In this document: piece by piece, positions 14,544 to 21,977 of the stretch
Position numbering within the stretch: the stretch's first letter is position 1
Layout: the number at the start of each line of letters is the position of its first letter
Origin: Candidatus Peregrinibacteria bacterium
Lineage (GTDB): Bacteria; Patescibacteriota; Gracilibacteria; Peribacterales; Peribacteraceae
Assembly: GCA_016196225.1 (NCBI GenBank)
Contig: JACPXZ010000024.1
Span: 1 to 47,982, forward strand
Direction: 5' to 3'
Length of the DNA stretch: 47,982 nt
Made by a program: the position numbers and the translations under genes
Notes under the pieces: generated by a model
What the model was told of the DNA's origin: nothing
What the model saw: the letters and a program-made list of their open reading frames with translations, nothing else
Database searches by the model: none

Positions 14544-16370
14544 ATGGCAATATCTGCATTCGAAGATCCGGAAGAGGAGCATCGTAAAAATGAAAAGAAT
14601 CCACTTTCTTCTTTGGATTGCGGTAGATTAAAAGAGATTGTTCTGATAGAACCTTTGCGAGGAGCGGAAGGACATCCCGTGGTGATGGTGGATGTCCCCT
14701 CTGCATTTTTTCCCATTCTTGATGAACCGAGAGGTCTCTCGCCTAATCCTCGGGAGGACCTCGAAAAACTTCTTCGGACGTGGTGGAATGACCCGCAGAA
14801 TTCCGCATCGGAAAAGTCAATTTCGGATTGTTTTGCCGCGACACCGGCTCTCTACTACTACGCACTGGAACATTTTTCAGATCCGGAATTTTCCTTTTCA
14901 TCGGAAGAACGGGATGATCTTAAACGGCAACTTTGTCTTCATGCCGGTTGTTTGAGCAATTTTGCCAATGAAGTCGATGACAAAGCCCTTGATTTTTACT
15001 GGTATTTTCTTGTTCGTCTATTGACGATACACGATCGCGTGCAATCCTCTCCGGATAGTATTCTCAAAGAGGAGCATCTCTCTCTACTGGAAGAACAGTA
15101 TGCACGGTTTTTAGATCGTTTGCATGATGCAAAACGGAGCGGCTACATCGCTATTCCATCGATATCCGGATGGCTCGAAGAACGTCTTTTGGATCTCGGG
15201 AAGGATTACGATCATCTCAAGCCATTGATTGTGCCATTGCTAAAAGCAGATGCAGTGGAAGAGGCAGTCAAGACCGTTCATGCGATTCAAGAGAAGATAT
15301 GGGGTCGATACGCGGTATTGTTTTTTCAAGAACAGGAGAAAAGCGGAGGATGGGAAGCAGATACCGTCCTTCAGCAAAAGATTCAAGAAACACTTGTCCG
15401 CATTCGTCTTGCGATGAGTCCCAATATTGGGAATACGGCATGGAAACATCCGATGGAATATATCGTAGATGCCGCCGAAGGAAAGAGGATTGTTTACATC
15501 GATCAGGCGTATCCGTTGGATCCCAAAGAAGATGAAAAGATGGAGGATGAGAATACGGAGGGTGAGGATTCGCTGCAGCGGGTTGACCAAGTGGAATTGG
15601 AATTGCTTTCGCGTATGACATCAAAGGATACGGTATGGATCTTTGCGGATGCACAAGTGCGCATCTGTCCATTGTATGATGCTCTTGAAGAACAGGGACG
15701 CTCAATACGCATTACAGAAATGATCGATTTGGTAGAGAGCTATGTGAATGGAATGGATGACCGGTCCTCGTTGCAAGAAACTCTTCAGATAGCAGAGGAC
15801 AATGACCCTGTCGTTCAGGATTGTCTTTCGTACTGGGAAGCAATACGCAGACGACGAAAAAAGAATACCATTTTTCTACTGAATGGTCTTTTGGCAGCAG
15901 AAAAGAAAGAGATTCTTCGAATGATTCCCGCATTCGATCGGACCATCATCTTGGCACAGGGGGATAGTGCCGAAGTGCTCCTTAAGAATCAGATATTACC
16001 CGATGATATGTTGATCATTCATCATCAGATGGCACAGGGAACGTATCCGGAAGATCATGTCTGCATCCCCGGTTGTCTTGGATATACCGCGTACGAATTT
16101 GGGAGCAGGGACGGTTGGGGGGATTTTGAATCGTCGGCAGTATCTCTTAAGGGGAACGCGCAACTTATGGAGGCGGTTTTACATAAAGATCTTGGGGATC
16201 AGAGAGGCGAATTTGTGCAAACGTATGCCGTTCCATTGGAAAAAAAGGGGGAAGGTAAAGAATGGATATGCCAAGACGTCATTCTCTTTACTAAATGTGA
16301 TGACGATGGTGATCATGAATCTCGATTTTCCCCCGTTCATAGCGGTTCGTATGTGCCGGTCGGATCTTGA
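14544..16370 (+). CDS. Uncharacterised 608-residue acidic protein
   Basis: No family recognised. It has no signal peptide or membrane helix. The protein is acidic and helical in character, with a conspicuous Glu/Asp linker at about residues 332-348 (KEDEKMEDENTEGEDS). It appears to have two parts. An N-terminal half (1-330) contains helices such as YYYALEHFSDPEF and DFYWYFLVRLLTIHDR. A C-terminal half alternates beta strands and loops (DTVWIFADAQVRICPLYDAL, TIFLLNGLLAAEKKEIL, RTIILAQGDSAEVLL, DDMLIIHHQMAQG), which could be a Rossmann-like fold. A perfect TATAAT lies 8 bases before the ATG. It is positioned between mraY and gap and is independently transcribed. Confidence 0.75.
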   Translation: MAISAFEDPEEEHRKNEKNPLSSLDCGRLKEIVLIEPLRGAEGHPVVMVDVPSAFFPILDEPRGLSPNPREDLEKLLRTWWNDPQNSASEKSISDCFAATPALYYYALEHFSDPEFSFSSEERDDLKRQLCLHAGCLSNFANEVDDKALDFYWYFLVRLLTIHDRVQSSPDSILKEEHLSLLEEQYARFLDRLHDAKRSGYIAIPSISGWLEERLLDLGKDYDHLKPLIVPLLKADAVEEAVKTVHAIQEKIWGRYAVLFFQEQEKSGGWEADTVLQQKIQETLVRIRLAMSPNIGNTAWKHPMEYIVDAAEGKRIVYIDQAYPLDPKEDEKMEDENTEGEDSLQRVDQVELELLSRMTSKDTVWIFADAQVRICPLYDALEEQGRSIRITEMIDLVESYVNGMDDRSSLQETLQIAEDNDPVVQDCLSYWEAIRRRRKKNTIFLLNGLLAAEKKEILRMIPAFDRTIILAQGDSAEVLLKNQILPDDMLIIHHQMAQGTYPEDHVCIPGCLGYTAYEFGSRDGWGDFESSAVSLKGNAQLMEAVLHKDLGDQRGEFVQTYAVPLEKKGEGKEWICQDVILFTKCDDDGDHESRFSPVHSGSYVPVGS

Positions 16371-16400
16371 TTTTTTTCCCGACCCTCGTATCATCCACCT

Positions 16401-17414
16401 ATGGTACGCATTGCGATCAACGGATACGGACGCATTGGTCGCAACGTGCACCGGCAGTTTTTGGAGCGGTTTCCCGATGCACAAGTTGTGGCAGTCAATG
16501 CTTCATCGAGTGCAGAGATGCGTGCGTATCTCCTGAAGTACGATTCGTTGCATGGAAAGATGAATGCATCCATTGATACCCTTGATGACCGTCATTTTTC
16601 GATCAACGAGCAGTCGGTATTGGTAGTCAAAGAACGCGATCCTGCCAAGTGTCCATGGAAGGAAGAGCATGTTGATATTGTGATCGAATCAACAGGGAAT
16701 TTTTGTACGGCAGAAAGTGCCGGACATCATCTCACGGCCGGGGCGAAAAAAGTTCTTGTGACGGCACCCATGAAGGATGAGACTCCCACCTTTGTCCGAG
16801 GTGTCAATGATCACAAACTCACAAAAGATATGCCGATTATTTCGAATGCCTCTTGCACAACCAACTGTATTGCACCGCTCATTCAGGTCATTGATCGCGA
16901 ATATGGAATCGAATATCTCTTAGTGAGCTCTGTTCATGCATTTACCGCTTCGCAAAATCTTTTGGATAATAAAGGGAGCGAAAAGGACTTTCGCCGTGCG
17001 CGTGCAGCAACGCTCTCTGTTATCCCCACCCGCACCGGAGCAGTAAAGGCGTGTGCAAAGATTTTCCCTCATCTTGAGGGGAAGATCGATGGGATGGCTT
17101 TTCGCGTTCCTGTACCGACAGTCAGTTGTGCCTATATGGCATTTACTATCAAAAAGAAAGCTCAAGCTGAAGATATCAATCAAAAGCTAAAAAACGCAGC
17201 GGCATCCGGACCGCTTCATGCGGTATTATCGGTATGCGATGAACATTGTGTTTCGATTGATTTTCAGACGGATCCGCATTCGTCTATTGTCGATGCTCCT
17301 TATACCAAGGTGGTAGGGAATCATGCCGTGCAGATTCTTTCCTGGTATGACAATGAATGGGGCTATGCAATGCGGGTAACAGAGATGGCGATGAAACTTG
17401 CAGCATTGTTATAA
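16401..17414 (+). CDS. gap: Glyceraldehyde-3-phosphate dehydrogenase, possibly NADP-type
   Basis: 337 residues. It interconverts glyceraldehyde-3-phosphate and 1,3-bisphosphoglycerate. Visible: the N-terminal INGYGRIGRN, the catalytic NASCTTNC (Cys nucleophile), AFTASQNLLD, RRARAATLSVIPTRTGAVKA, and the C-terminal SWYDNEWGYAMR. After beta strand 2 it reads VNASSSAEM where NAD-specific enzymes read VNDLTD. The loss of that Asp is seen in NADP-using, gluconeogenic GapB-type enzymes, so NADP preference is inferred. A TATCAT box lies exactly 6 bases before the ATG. It overlaps the convergent lipoprotein gene by 6 bases. Confidence 0.96.
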   Translation: MVRIAINGYGRIGRNVHRQFLERFPDAQVVAVNASSSAEMRAYLLKYDSLHGKMNASIDTLDDRHFSINEQSVLVVKERDPAKCPWKEEHVDIVIESTGNFCTAESAGHHLTAGAKKVLVTAPMKDETPTFVRGVNDHKLTKDMPIISNASCTTNCIAPLIQVIDREYGIEYLLVSSVHAFTASQNLLDNKGSEKDFRRARAATLSVIPTRTGAVKACAKIFPHLEGKIDGMAFRVPVPTVSCAYMAFTIKKKAQAEDINQKLKNAAASGPLHAVLSVCDEHCVSIDFQTDPHSSIVDAPYTKVVGNHAVQILSWYDNEWGYAMRVTEMAMKLAALL

Positions 17415-17927
17415 TTTGACACACCTCCCGATCCCTTCTTTAAAATCCGTGATTTCACAGTAAAATCCCAGCGGACACAGTATTCCCGCTGTCCCTCCGC
17501 AAGGCGCGCCATAGTTCTTTGATGAGGAAGACTGACTCATGATTGGTGGAATATCAAGGGTTAACCCCAATGGTTCAATGGAAACTTTTTTCCATGGGTC
17601 CGACTTTTCTTCAATTTCTTGTACCACGAGAACGGGAAGGAAGGTTGGATCCACGTTGGATTCGAGGAGCCCTCGTACCATTACTTCCTTTCCTTCAAAG
17701 GGTCGCAGTGCAATGTGTTTGCTTTCGACCAAATACCGTTCTCTGCCTTCTTTCAAAAGCAGGTGAGTTCCGCGACGAACAAGAGAGAGTTCCGCTGGAG
17801 CAAGGTAACCGGAGACTTCTTGGATCCCTTGAGGAAGAGGGATGTGTTCGATTGGCGCAGAGCACCCAAACAACAGGATCCCCGTGAGAATGCAGAACCA
17901 CGATGTGCTACTTCTTTTTATTGGCAT
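17409..17927 (-). CDS. Predicted lipoprotein with C-terminal Cys motif
   Basis: 172 residues from ATG 17927 (17936 is also possible). A basic start and hydrophobic stretch end in a lipobox (ILLFGC), so the mature protein would be lipid-anchored. The middle (GIQEVSGYLAPAELS, VESKHIALRPFEGKEVMVRG) looks like a small beta-barrel of the OB type, with the motif EGKEVMVRGLLES. After a Ser linker the C-terminus has CGGTAGILCPLGFYC and a final GRC, a pattern seen in small Cys-stabilised extracellular domains. It overlaps the end of the sigma-like gene by 20 bases, so the two are probably co-transcribed. Function unknown. Confidence 0.75.
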   Translation of the reverse strand: MPIKRSSTSWFCILTGILLFGCSAPIEHIPLPQGIQEVSGYLAPAELSLVRRGTHLLLKEGRERYLVESKHIALRPFEGKEVMVRGLLESNVDPTFLPVLVVQEIEEKSDPWKKVSIEPLGLTLDIPPIMSQSSSSKNYGAPCGGTAGILCPLGFYCEITDFKEGIGRCVKL

Positions 17928-19080
17928 CGAAGGCATAGATCGCACGCCCAACGCGGACAAAGTAGGGCATCTTCTGGAGATTCAACGAAATAGTTCCAAC
18001 TTTAACCGTGCGTTGCTTGGCGACTTCGCCGATAATTTCTCTTTTACTGAGCGGCCCTTTAGCCTTCAAAATCCTTTCGATAACATCTGCAACGGTTCCT
18101 GATTCGTAGCCCCACTCCTGAAGCGCATAGAGTCCTCGCCCCACAAGAACAAATTGGGGATAACGAATAAGTTCATTATGTACGGCCTGGACCGTGACAT
18201 TTTTATGATCAAAACGGGCCTCGCGAATCCGATTGGCGATTTCCATAAAATGAAGAGGCGCATTGGTTTTTTTCAGAACAATTTCGACTTTATCCCGGAT
18301 ACTACGAGGACGGACAAAACGCCATTCCGTCAGGCCCCATCCTTCATCGATACAACGAAGACGCTCATCAACGGTGAGACCGCTTGCCAAAAGCTCATGA
18401 CTGGGGAGTCGGTTTTTAAACAAATTCAATCCCTGGAGAGCGGAGACCAACTCGTCATGAGAAAAGCATGTCCGGCGCTTGCGCAAAATCTTTACTGCGG
18501 TATCGGTGATTAAAACCACATCGTCGAGGGGGAGAGAGGCGAGGCGCCAACTCGAAGCCAGAGATCCGCTATGACAAACAAGATCCAGTTCGCTATCAAT
18601 GGAAAAGGAGAGGCGGAGCACCGCGCCATCCCATTCGACATTACCGTTTGTTCGCTTGAGGATTTCGGAAATAAGGGTCTCCTCTCGCATAATCCCACCA
18701 TGGCGGCGAAGAGTTTCCTTCGCCATTTCGTTAATTTCGTTGAGCTTTGTCGTACGGACAGTTCGTTTAAGCTTGCTGATGGCAATACTTTCGATTTGCC
18801 GTATACGTTCTCGTGTGACCTTGAAATGTTTTCCTATTTTTTCGAGTGTCTGCTTGGGCTGGCCTTGCAAAGCAAAACGTTTCTTAATAACAGATGATTC
18901 CTTCTCTGTAAGAACAAGAAACAGATCATCCAATAACACATGAAGATTCATAGAGGATAAGGAGTTTCCAGTTTTCTGATGCGGCGCAGTGGACGTTACG
19001 ATTGGATCAGGCATGAAAGACAGGGGAAGAACAACCTTCGTTGTACCAGAATATTGACAGGAATGAAAGATTCGACTCAT
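17908..19080 (-). CDS. Sigma region 4-like HTH protein with HARE-HTH domains
   Basis: 390 residues from ATG 19080 (ATG 19014 or 18951 are alternatives). Near residues 58-100 it has a sigma-70 region 4 type helix-turn-helix: LTEKESSVIKKRF, then TLEKIGKHFKVTRERIRQIE. Regions 2 and 3 are absent, so it is not a normal sigma factor. The C-terminal half carries at least two winged-helix modules resembling HARE-HTH (DKVEIVLKKTNAPLHFMEIA...GRGLYALQEWG and DVIERILKAKGPLSKREI...GRAIYAF), the domain found in the RNA polymerase delta subunit. I infer an RNA-polymerase-associated regulator. It lies downstream of a long structured leader (19141-19221), unlike most genes here. Confidence 0.82.
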   Translation of the reverse strand: MSRIFHSCQYSGTTKVVLPLSFMPDPIVTSTAPHQKTGNSLSSMNLHVLLDDLFLVLTEKESSVIKKRFALQGQPKQTLEKIGKHFKVTRERIRQIESIAISKLKRTVRTTKLNEINEMAKETLRRHGGIMREETLISEILKRTNGNVEWDGAVLRLSFSIDSELDLVCHSGSLASSWRLASLPLDDVVLITDTAVKILRKRRTCFSHDELVSALQGLNLFKNRLPSHELLASGLTVDERLRCIDEGWGLTEWRFVRPRSIRDKVEIVLKKTNAPLHFMEIANRIREARFDHKNVTVQAVHNELIRYPQFVLVGRGLYALQEWGYESGTVADVIERILKAKGPLSKREIIGEVAKQRTVKVGTISLNLQKMPYFVRVGRAIYAFDANKKK

Positions 19081-19101
19081 ATTTGTGTGGACGGATTTCC
19101 A

Positions 19102-19129
19102 CATATATTTTCCTGTTTCTTCTAGTCAA
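19102..19129 (-). promoter_or_regulatory. Possible second promoter of the sigma-like gene
   Basis: TTGACT (19129-19124), 16 bases, TATATG (19107-19102) on the minus strand. It would start RNA about 15 bases before ATG 19080 and bypass the structured leader. Confidence 0.4.
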
Positions 19130-19140
19130 CCAATGTTGTC

Positions 19141-19221
19141 GTTTCTCACGGTGACCTCTGTCTTTCGGCAGGTCTGTTTACCGAGAGGGGAGTCCAAAGG
19201 GACTCCAGAAACATGAGAAAC
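19141..19221 (-). ncRNA. Structured leader candidate (three-way junction)
   Basis: The outer arms GTTTCTCA and TGAGAAAC (19141-19148 / 19214-19221) pair perfectly. They enclose a perfect 7-bp hairpin, GGAGTCC-AAAG-GGACTCC (19189-19206), and a second hairpin, GACCT/AGGTC (19153-19157 / 19170-19174). On the minus strand a rival stem is possible: CTC-T-CGGT against ACCG-T-GAG. It lies in the 5' leader of the sigma-like gene, downstream of the promoter at 19239-19266. The class is not recognised; the transcribed strand is inferred from that promoter. Confidence 0.45.
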
Positions 19222-19238
19222 TAAAAGACCGGATATAA

Positions 19239-19266
19239 ATTTTAATACTCTTTTAAAATTTGTCAA
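19239..19266 (-). promoter_or_regulatory. Promoter for the structured leader
   Basis: TTGACA (19266-19261, overlapping the ruvX stop), 16 bases, TAAAAT (19244-19239). The predicted RNA start is near 19232, leaving about 150 bases before the sigma-like start. Confidence 0.55.
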
Positions 19267-19637
19267 ATATCCTTTTCTTTCATGAATTTGGTCTCCAAAA
19301 TGCCACAAGCGGCATAGGCATCCGAACCTCCTTTATTGTTTTTTGGGGTCGTATACCGCTCATCAATGAGAGAGTAGGAAACCCCGTATTCTTCGAGTTT
19401 TTTGATACATTGTTTTACAAATGATACTTGGGATCCAGGTCTACCGGATGGAAGCAACGGTAAACCAATAATAAGATGATCAATCTTCCGCTCTTGGATA
19501 ATGACGAGGGTCTGCCTTATCAAAGAGTTGATATTCTCATGATGAATGGTAAGGAGAGGGCAAGGAATTCCGACAGAGGTATCACCAAATGCCGCCCCGG
19601 TACGTCGTTTTCCAATATCGAGAGCCAGATATTTCAT
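19263..19637 (-). CDS. ruvX: Putative pre-16S rRNA nuclease / Holliday resolvase-like YqgF
   Basis: 124 residues with an RNase H-like fold. Visible: the N-terminal LALDIGKRRTGAAFGD with catalytic Asp, IDHLIIGLPLLPSG (normally GLP..ldG), and LIDERYTTPKN with the second acidic pair. The C-terminal SDAYAACGILETKF corresponds to the usual dd.aA..iL..yl block with a conserved Asp. The family YqgF/RuvX is implicated in the final 5' processing of 16S rRNA. Its start overlaps the rpsT stop by four bases, giving an rpsT-ruvX pair. The stop contains part of the next promoter. Confidence 0.92.
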   Translation of the reverse strand: MKYLALDIGKRRTGAAFGDTSVGIPCPLLTIHHENINSLIRQTLVIIQERKIDHLIIGLPLLPSGRPGSQVSFVKQCIKKLEEYGVSYSLIDERYTTPKNNKGGSDAYAACGILETKFMKEKDI

Positions 19638-19909
19638 TTCGATGGAGCCGATGCTGCTTGAACTGCACGAGCAAGGCGGGATTTTCTTCGGGATGCCGTT
19701 CTAAAAGAGATAATTTTTTTCTTGGCAGCAGTATCAATGGCTTTATATGCACGGGGAAGAATCGCGCGGGCCTCTTCGATATTTTGTAAGGTAACCAGAT
19801 CCAGAGCGGACCGTATCATCGTTTTCATCTGTGTACGATAGGGTAGGAGCCGCAATCGGTGACGCTCATTCTGGCGCGCCCGCTTGATGGAAGATTGGAT
19901 GATCGGCAT
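19634..19909 (-). CDS. rpsT: 30S ribosomal protein S20
   Basis: 91 residues, basic and helical, matching bS20: MPIIQSSIKRARQNERHRLR at the N-terminus, the central YRTQMKTMIRSALDLV, then AYKAIDTAAKKKIISFRTASRRKSRLAR. It binds 16S rRNA near helices 9 and 44. TATGCT sits 6 bases before ATG 19909, so the mRNA should be leaderless. The ATG at 19909 is preferred over one further upstream because of this box and the family N-terminus. It is co-transcribed with ruvX through an ATGA overlap. Confidence 0.93.
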   Translation of the reverse strand: MPIIQSSIKRARQNERHRLRLLPYRTQMKTMIRSALDLVTLQNIEEARAILPRAYKAIDTAAKKKIISFRTASRRKSRLARAVQAASAPSK

Positions 19910-19964
19910 AACACCAGCATAAGCCGGAAATTCCAAATTTCAAAACCGAAATGGTCGTATTGAC

Positions 19965-19987
19965 CTTTATGTATTTTTCCCTAGAAT
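19965..19987 (+). promoter_or_regulatory. glmS promoter
   Basis: TTGACC, a 16-base spacer and TAGAAT (19982-19987), with the box ending 8 bases before ATG 19996. It is one of the clearest two-element promoters in the window. Confidence 0.6.
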
Positions 19988-19995
19988 ACGCCAAT

Positions 19996-21789
19996 ATGTG
20001 CGGTATTTTTGGGTACGTCGGGAAGCGCGCCGATGCAGGGTGTATTGTGGTTAGGGGGCTAAAAAACCTCGAATATAGAGGATACGATTCATGGGGAGTG
20101 GCTTATCAGGTGAACGGCTCCATTCTTGTCAAAAAAGACGTCGGGAGAATCAGCGCGGTATCCGCGGATTTGTTCTCCAACGCGTCTAATCTGGCTCTGG
20201 CACATACGAGGTGGGCTACGCATGGTGGAGTAACGCAACTCAATGCCCACCCGCATACGAATGAAGATGGCACCGTTGCCGTGGTGCACAACGGCATCAT
20301 TGAAAATTTTCAGGAACTAAAAGAGGATCTTCTTAAACGGGGACACCTATTTCTGTCCGAAACCGATACCGAAGTCATCCCTCATTTGATCGAAGAAGAG
20401 TTACGGTCCAGTGATGATTTTGCATTGGCAGTGCGGAAGGCCTGTATGCGCTTCCAGGGACGGTTCGCAATATTGGCGATGCATACGGGAAGCCAAACTC
20501 TTGTTGCCGCCCGTACCGGTTCTCCACTGATCGTGGGTGTCTCGAAGGAAACTGCGGATCATCCTCAAGGGTATTTCATTGCATCGGATATTCCGGCGTT
20601 TATTGAACATACACGTCTCGTACAGTATATCGATGATGGTGAGATGGTGGTGACCGATGGAAACAGTATTTTATTTATGGATCTCAAAACAGGCGAAGAG
20701 CGACCCAAACGCGAAGTTGAAATTCAATGGACGATAGAACAGGCACAGAAGGGAAAATATGCACATTACATGCTCAAAGAGATTATGGAACAGAAGGAAA
20801 GTATTGCGCGGGCAATCAATCAGGAGGAAGAGGAGATCGAAACTATTGCGAAGGCCATTCGAAGTGCTCGCGGAACATTTTTGGCAGCGAGCGGGACGGC
20901 ACATAAGGCCTGCATGGCCGCGGAATACTTTTTTTCCGTTATTGCCGAGCATCACGTGAACGTCGTTTCGGCCTGTGAGTTTAAGTTATACCACCATTTT
21001 CTTAAACCCGAGAGTCTGCTCATTGTGGTGAGTCAAAGTGGAGAAACTGCCGATGTATTAGAAGCAATAAAAATCGCACGATCAAAAGGCTCGAAAGTAT
21101 TGGCAATCGTGAACGTCCAGGGTTCGACCATTGATCGTGAAGCGGATTATACTCTCTATATCAATGCCGGTCCGGAGCGCGGTGTCGCCTCCACAAAAGC
21201 ATTGACCGGTCAAATGGCCGTTCTTATGCTTATTGCGTATGCCCTCAAAGGAGCTCTCCGGGAAGGGAAACAGTTGCTCCTGGATACCGTTGCGCAAATC
21301 AATGACATGTTGAACCCGCGATATGTTGAGCGCATTGAACATCTTGCGGAAAAAATCCGGCAAAAAAATGATCTCTATATCATCGGACGCGGTTGGAATT
21401 ATCCCATGGCTCTTGAGAGCGCCATCAAAATAAAAGAAGTAAGTTATATCCATGCGGAAGGATTTGCAGGAGGAGAACTTAAGCATGGTCCTATTGCCCT
21501 TATTGAGGAGGGCGTTCCTTGTGTTGTTCTTGCCGGCAATGACGAAGTGGCGGTGGATATTGTCAGTAATGCTCTCGAACTCAAAGCGCGGGGGGCATAT
21601 GTGATTGGAGTCGGGCCGGCGCGCCGTCGACCGGCATTTGATGAATGGATCAAAGTACCGGATGCAGGAGCCGCGCAACCGTTGGTTAATATCATCCCTA
21701 TGCAAATCCTCGCATACTTCTTGGCCGTTCAGCGGGGAAAAGACCCCGACATGCCAAGGAATTTAGCGAAGAGTGTTACTGTTAAGTAG
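19996..21789 (+). CDS. glmS: Glutamine-fructose-6-phosphate aminotransferase
   Basis: 597 residues. It makes glucosamine-6-phosphate from fructose-6-phosphate and glutamine, the entry step to UDP-GlcNAc. The N-terminal glutaminase domain begins MCGIFGYVG, whose Cys2 is the nucleophile, and includes LEYRGYDSWG, HTRWATHGG and HNGIIENF. Two SIS isomerase domains follow, with ASGTAHKACMAAEYF, SQSGETADVLEAI, RGVASTKALTGQ, GRGWNYPMALESA and AEGFAGGELKHGPIALI. The C-terminus ends LAKSVTVK as in the family. No glmS ribozyme is possible because the leader is essentially absent. It links fbp to the peptidoglycan genes mraY and PBP. Confidence 0.98.
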   Translation: MCGIFGYVGKRADAGCIVVRGLKNLEYRGYDSWGVAYQVNGSILVKKDVGRISAVSADLFSNASNLALAHTRWATHGGVTQLNAHPHTNEDGTVAVVHNGIIENFQELKEDLLKRGHLFLSETDTEVIPHLIEEELRSSDDFALAVRKACMRFQGRFAILAMHTGSQTLVAARTGSPLIVGVSKETADHPQGYFIASDIPAFIEHTRLVQYIDDGEMVVTDGNSILFMDLKTGEERPKREVEIQWTIEQAQKGKYAHYMLKEIMEQKESIARAINQEEEEIETIAKAIRSARGTFLAASGTAHKACMAAEYFFSVIAEHHVNVVSACEFKLYHHFLKPESLLIVVSQSGETADVLEAIKIARSKGSKVLAIVNVQGSTIDREADYTLYINAGPERGVASTKALTGQMAVLMLIAYALKGALREGKQLLLDTVAQINDMLNPRYVERIEHLAEKIRQKNDLYIIGRGWNYPMALESAIKIKEVSYIHAEGFAGGELKHGPIALIEEGVPCVVLAGNDEVAVDIVSNALELKARGAYVIGVGPARRRPAFDEWIKVPDAGAAQPLVNIIPMQILAYFLAVQRGKDPDMPRNLAKSVTVK

Positions 21790-21813
21790 GCATGTGTCTA
21801 TCCTTCAATCATA

Positions 21814-21959
21814 CGTCATCCTGAGTAGCCCGAAGGGCGTATCGAAGGACATTAAGAAATCATCTTCCGCTTCTGTTTTGGCAATTTCGGGGAAGTTGAA
21901 AATTCATTTATTATCCTTCGATACGCGCTCCGTTTCACTACGCGCTACTCAGGATGACG
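21814..21959. repeat. Family C paired inverted repeat between glmS and PBP
   Basis: TCATCCTGAGTAGCCCGAAG...CGTATCGAAGGA at 21814-21849 and its inverted partner TCCTTCGATACGCG...CTACTCAGGATGA at 21914-21959. Together they can form a long stem-loop between the ends of two convergent genes and may end transcription from both sides. Confidence 0.8.
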
Positions 21960-21977
21960 CATATATGTTTTTAGTTG

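Noticed and set aside
19126-19308. 60-codon minus-strand frame between ruvX and the sigma-like gene
   Set aside because: It overlaps the ruvX end and the palindromic leader; its composition follows the hairpins.
19890-19996. glmS ribozyme
   Set aside because: A promoter ending 8 bases before the start leaves no leader to hold it.
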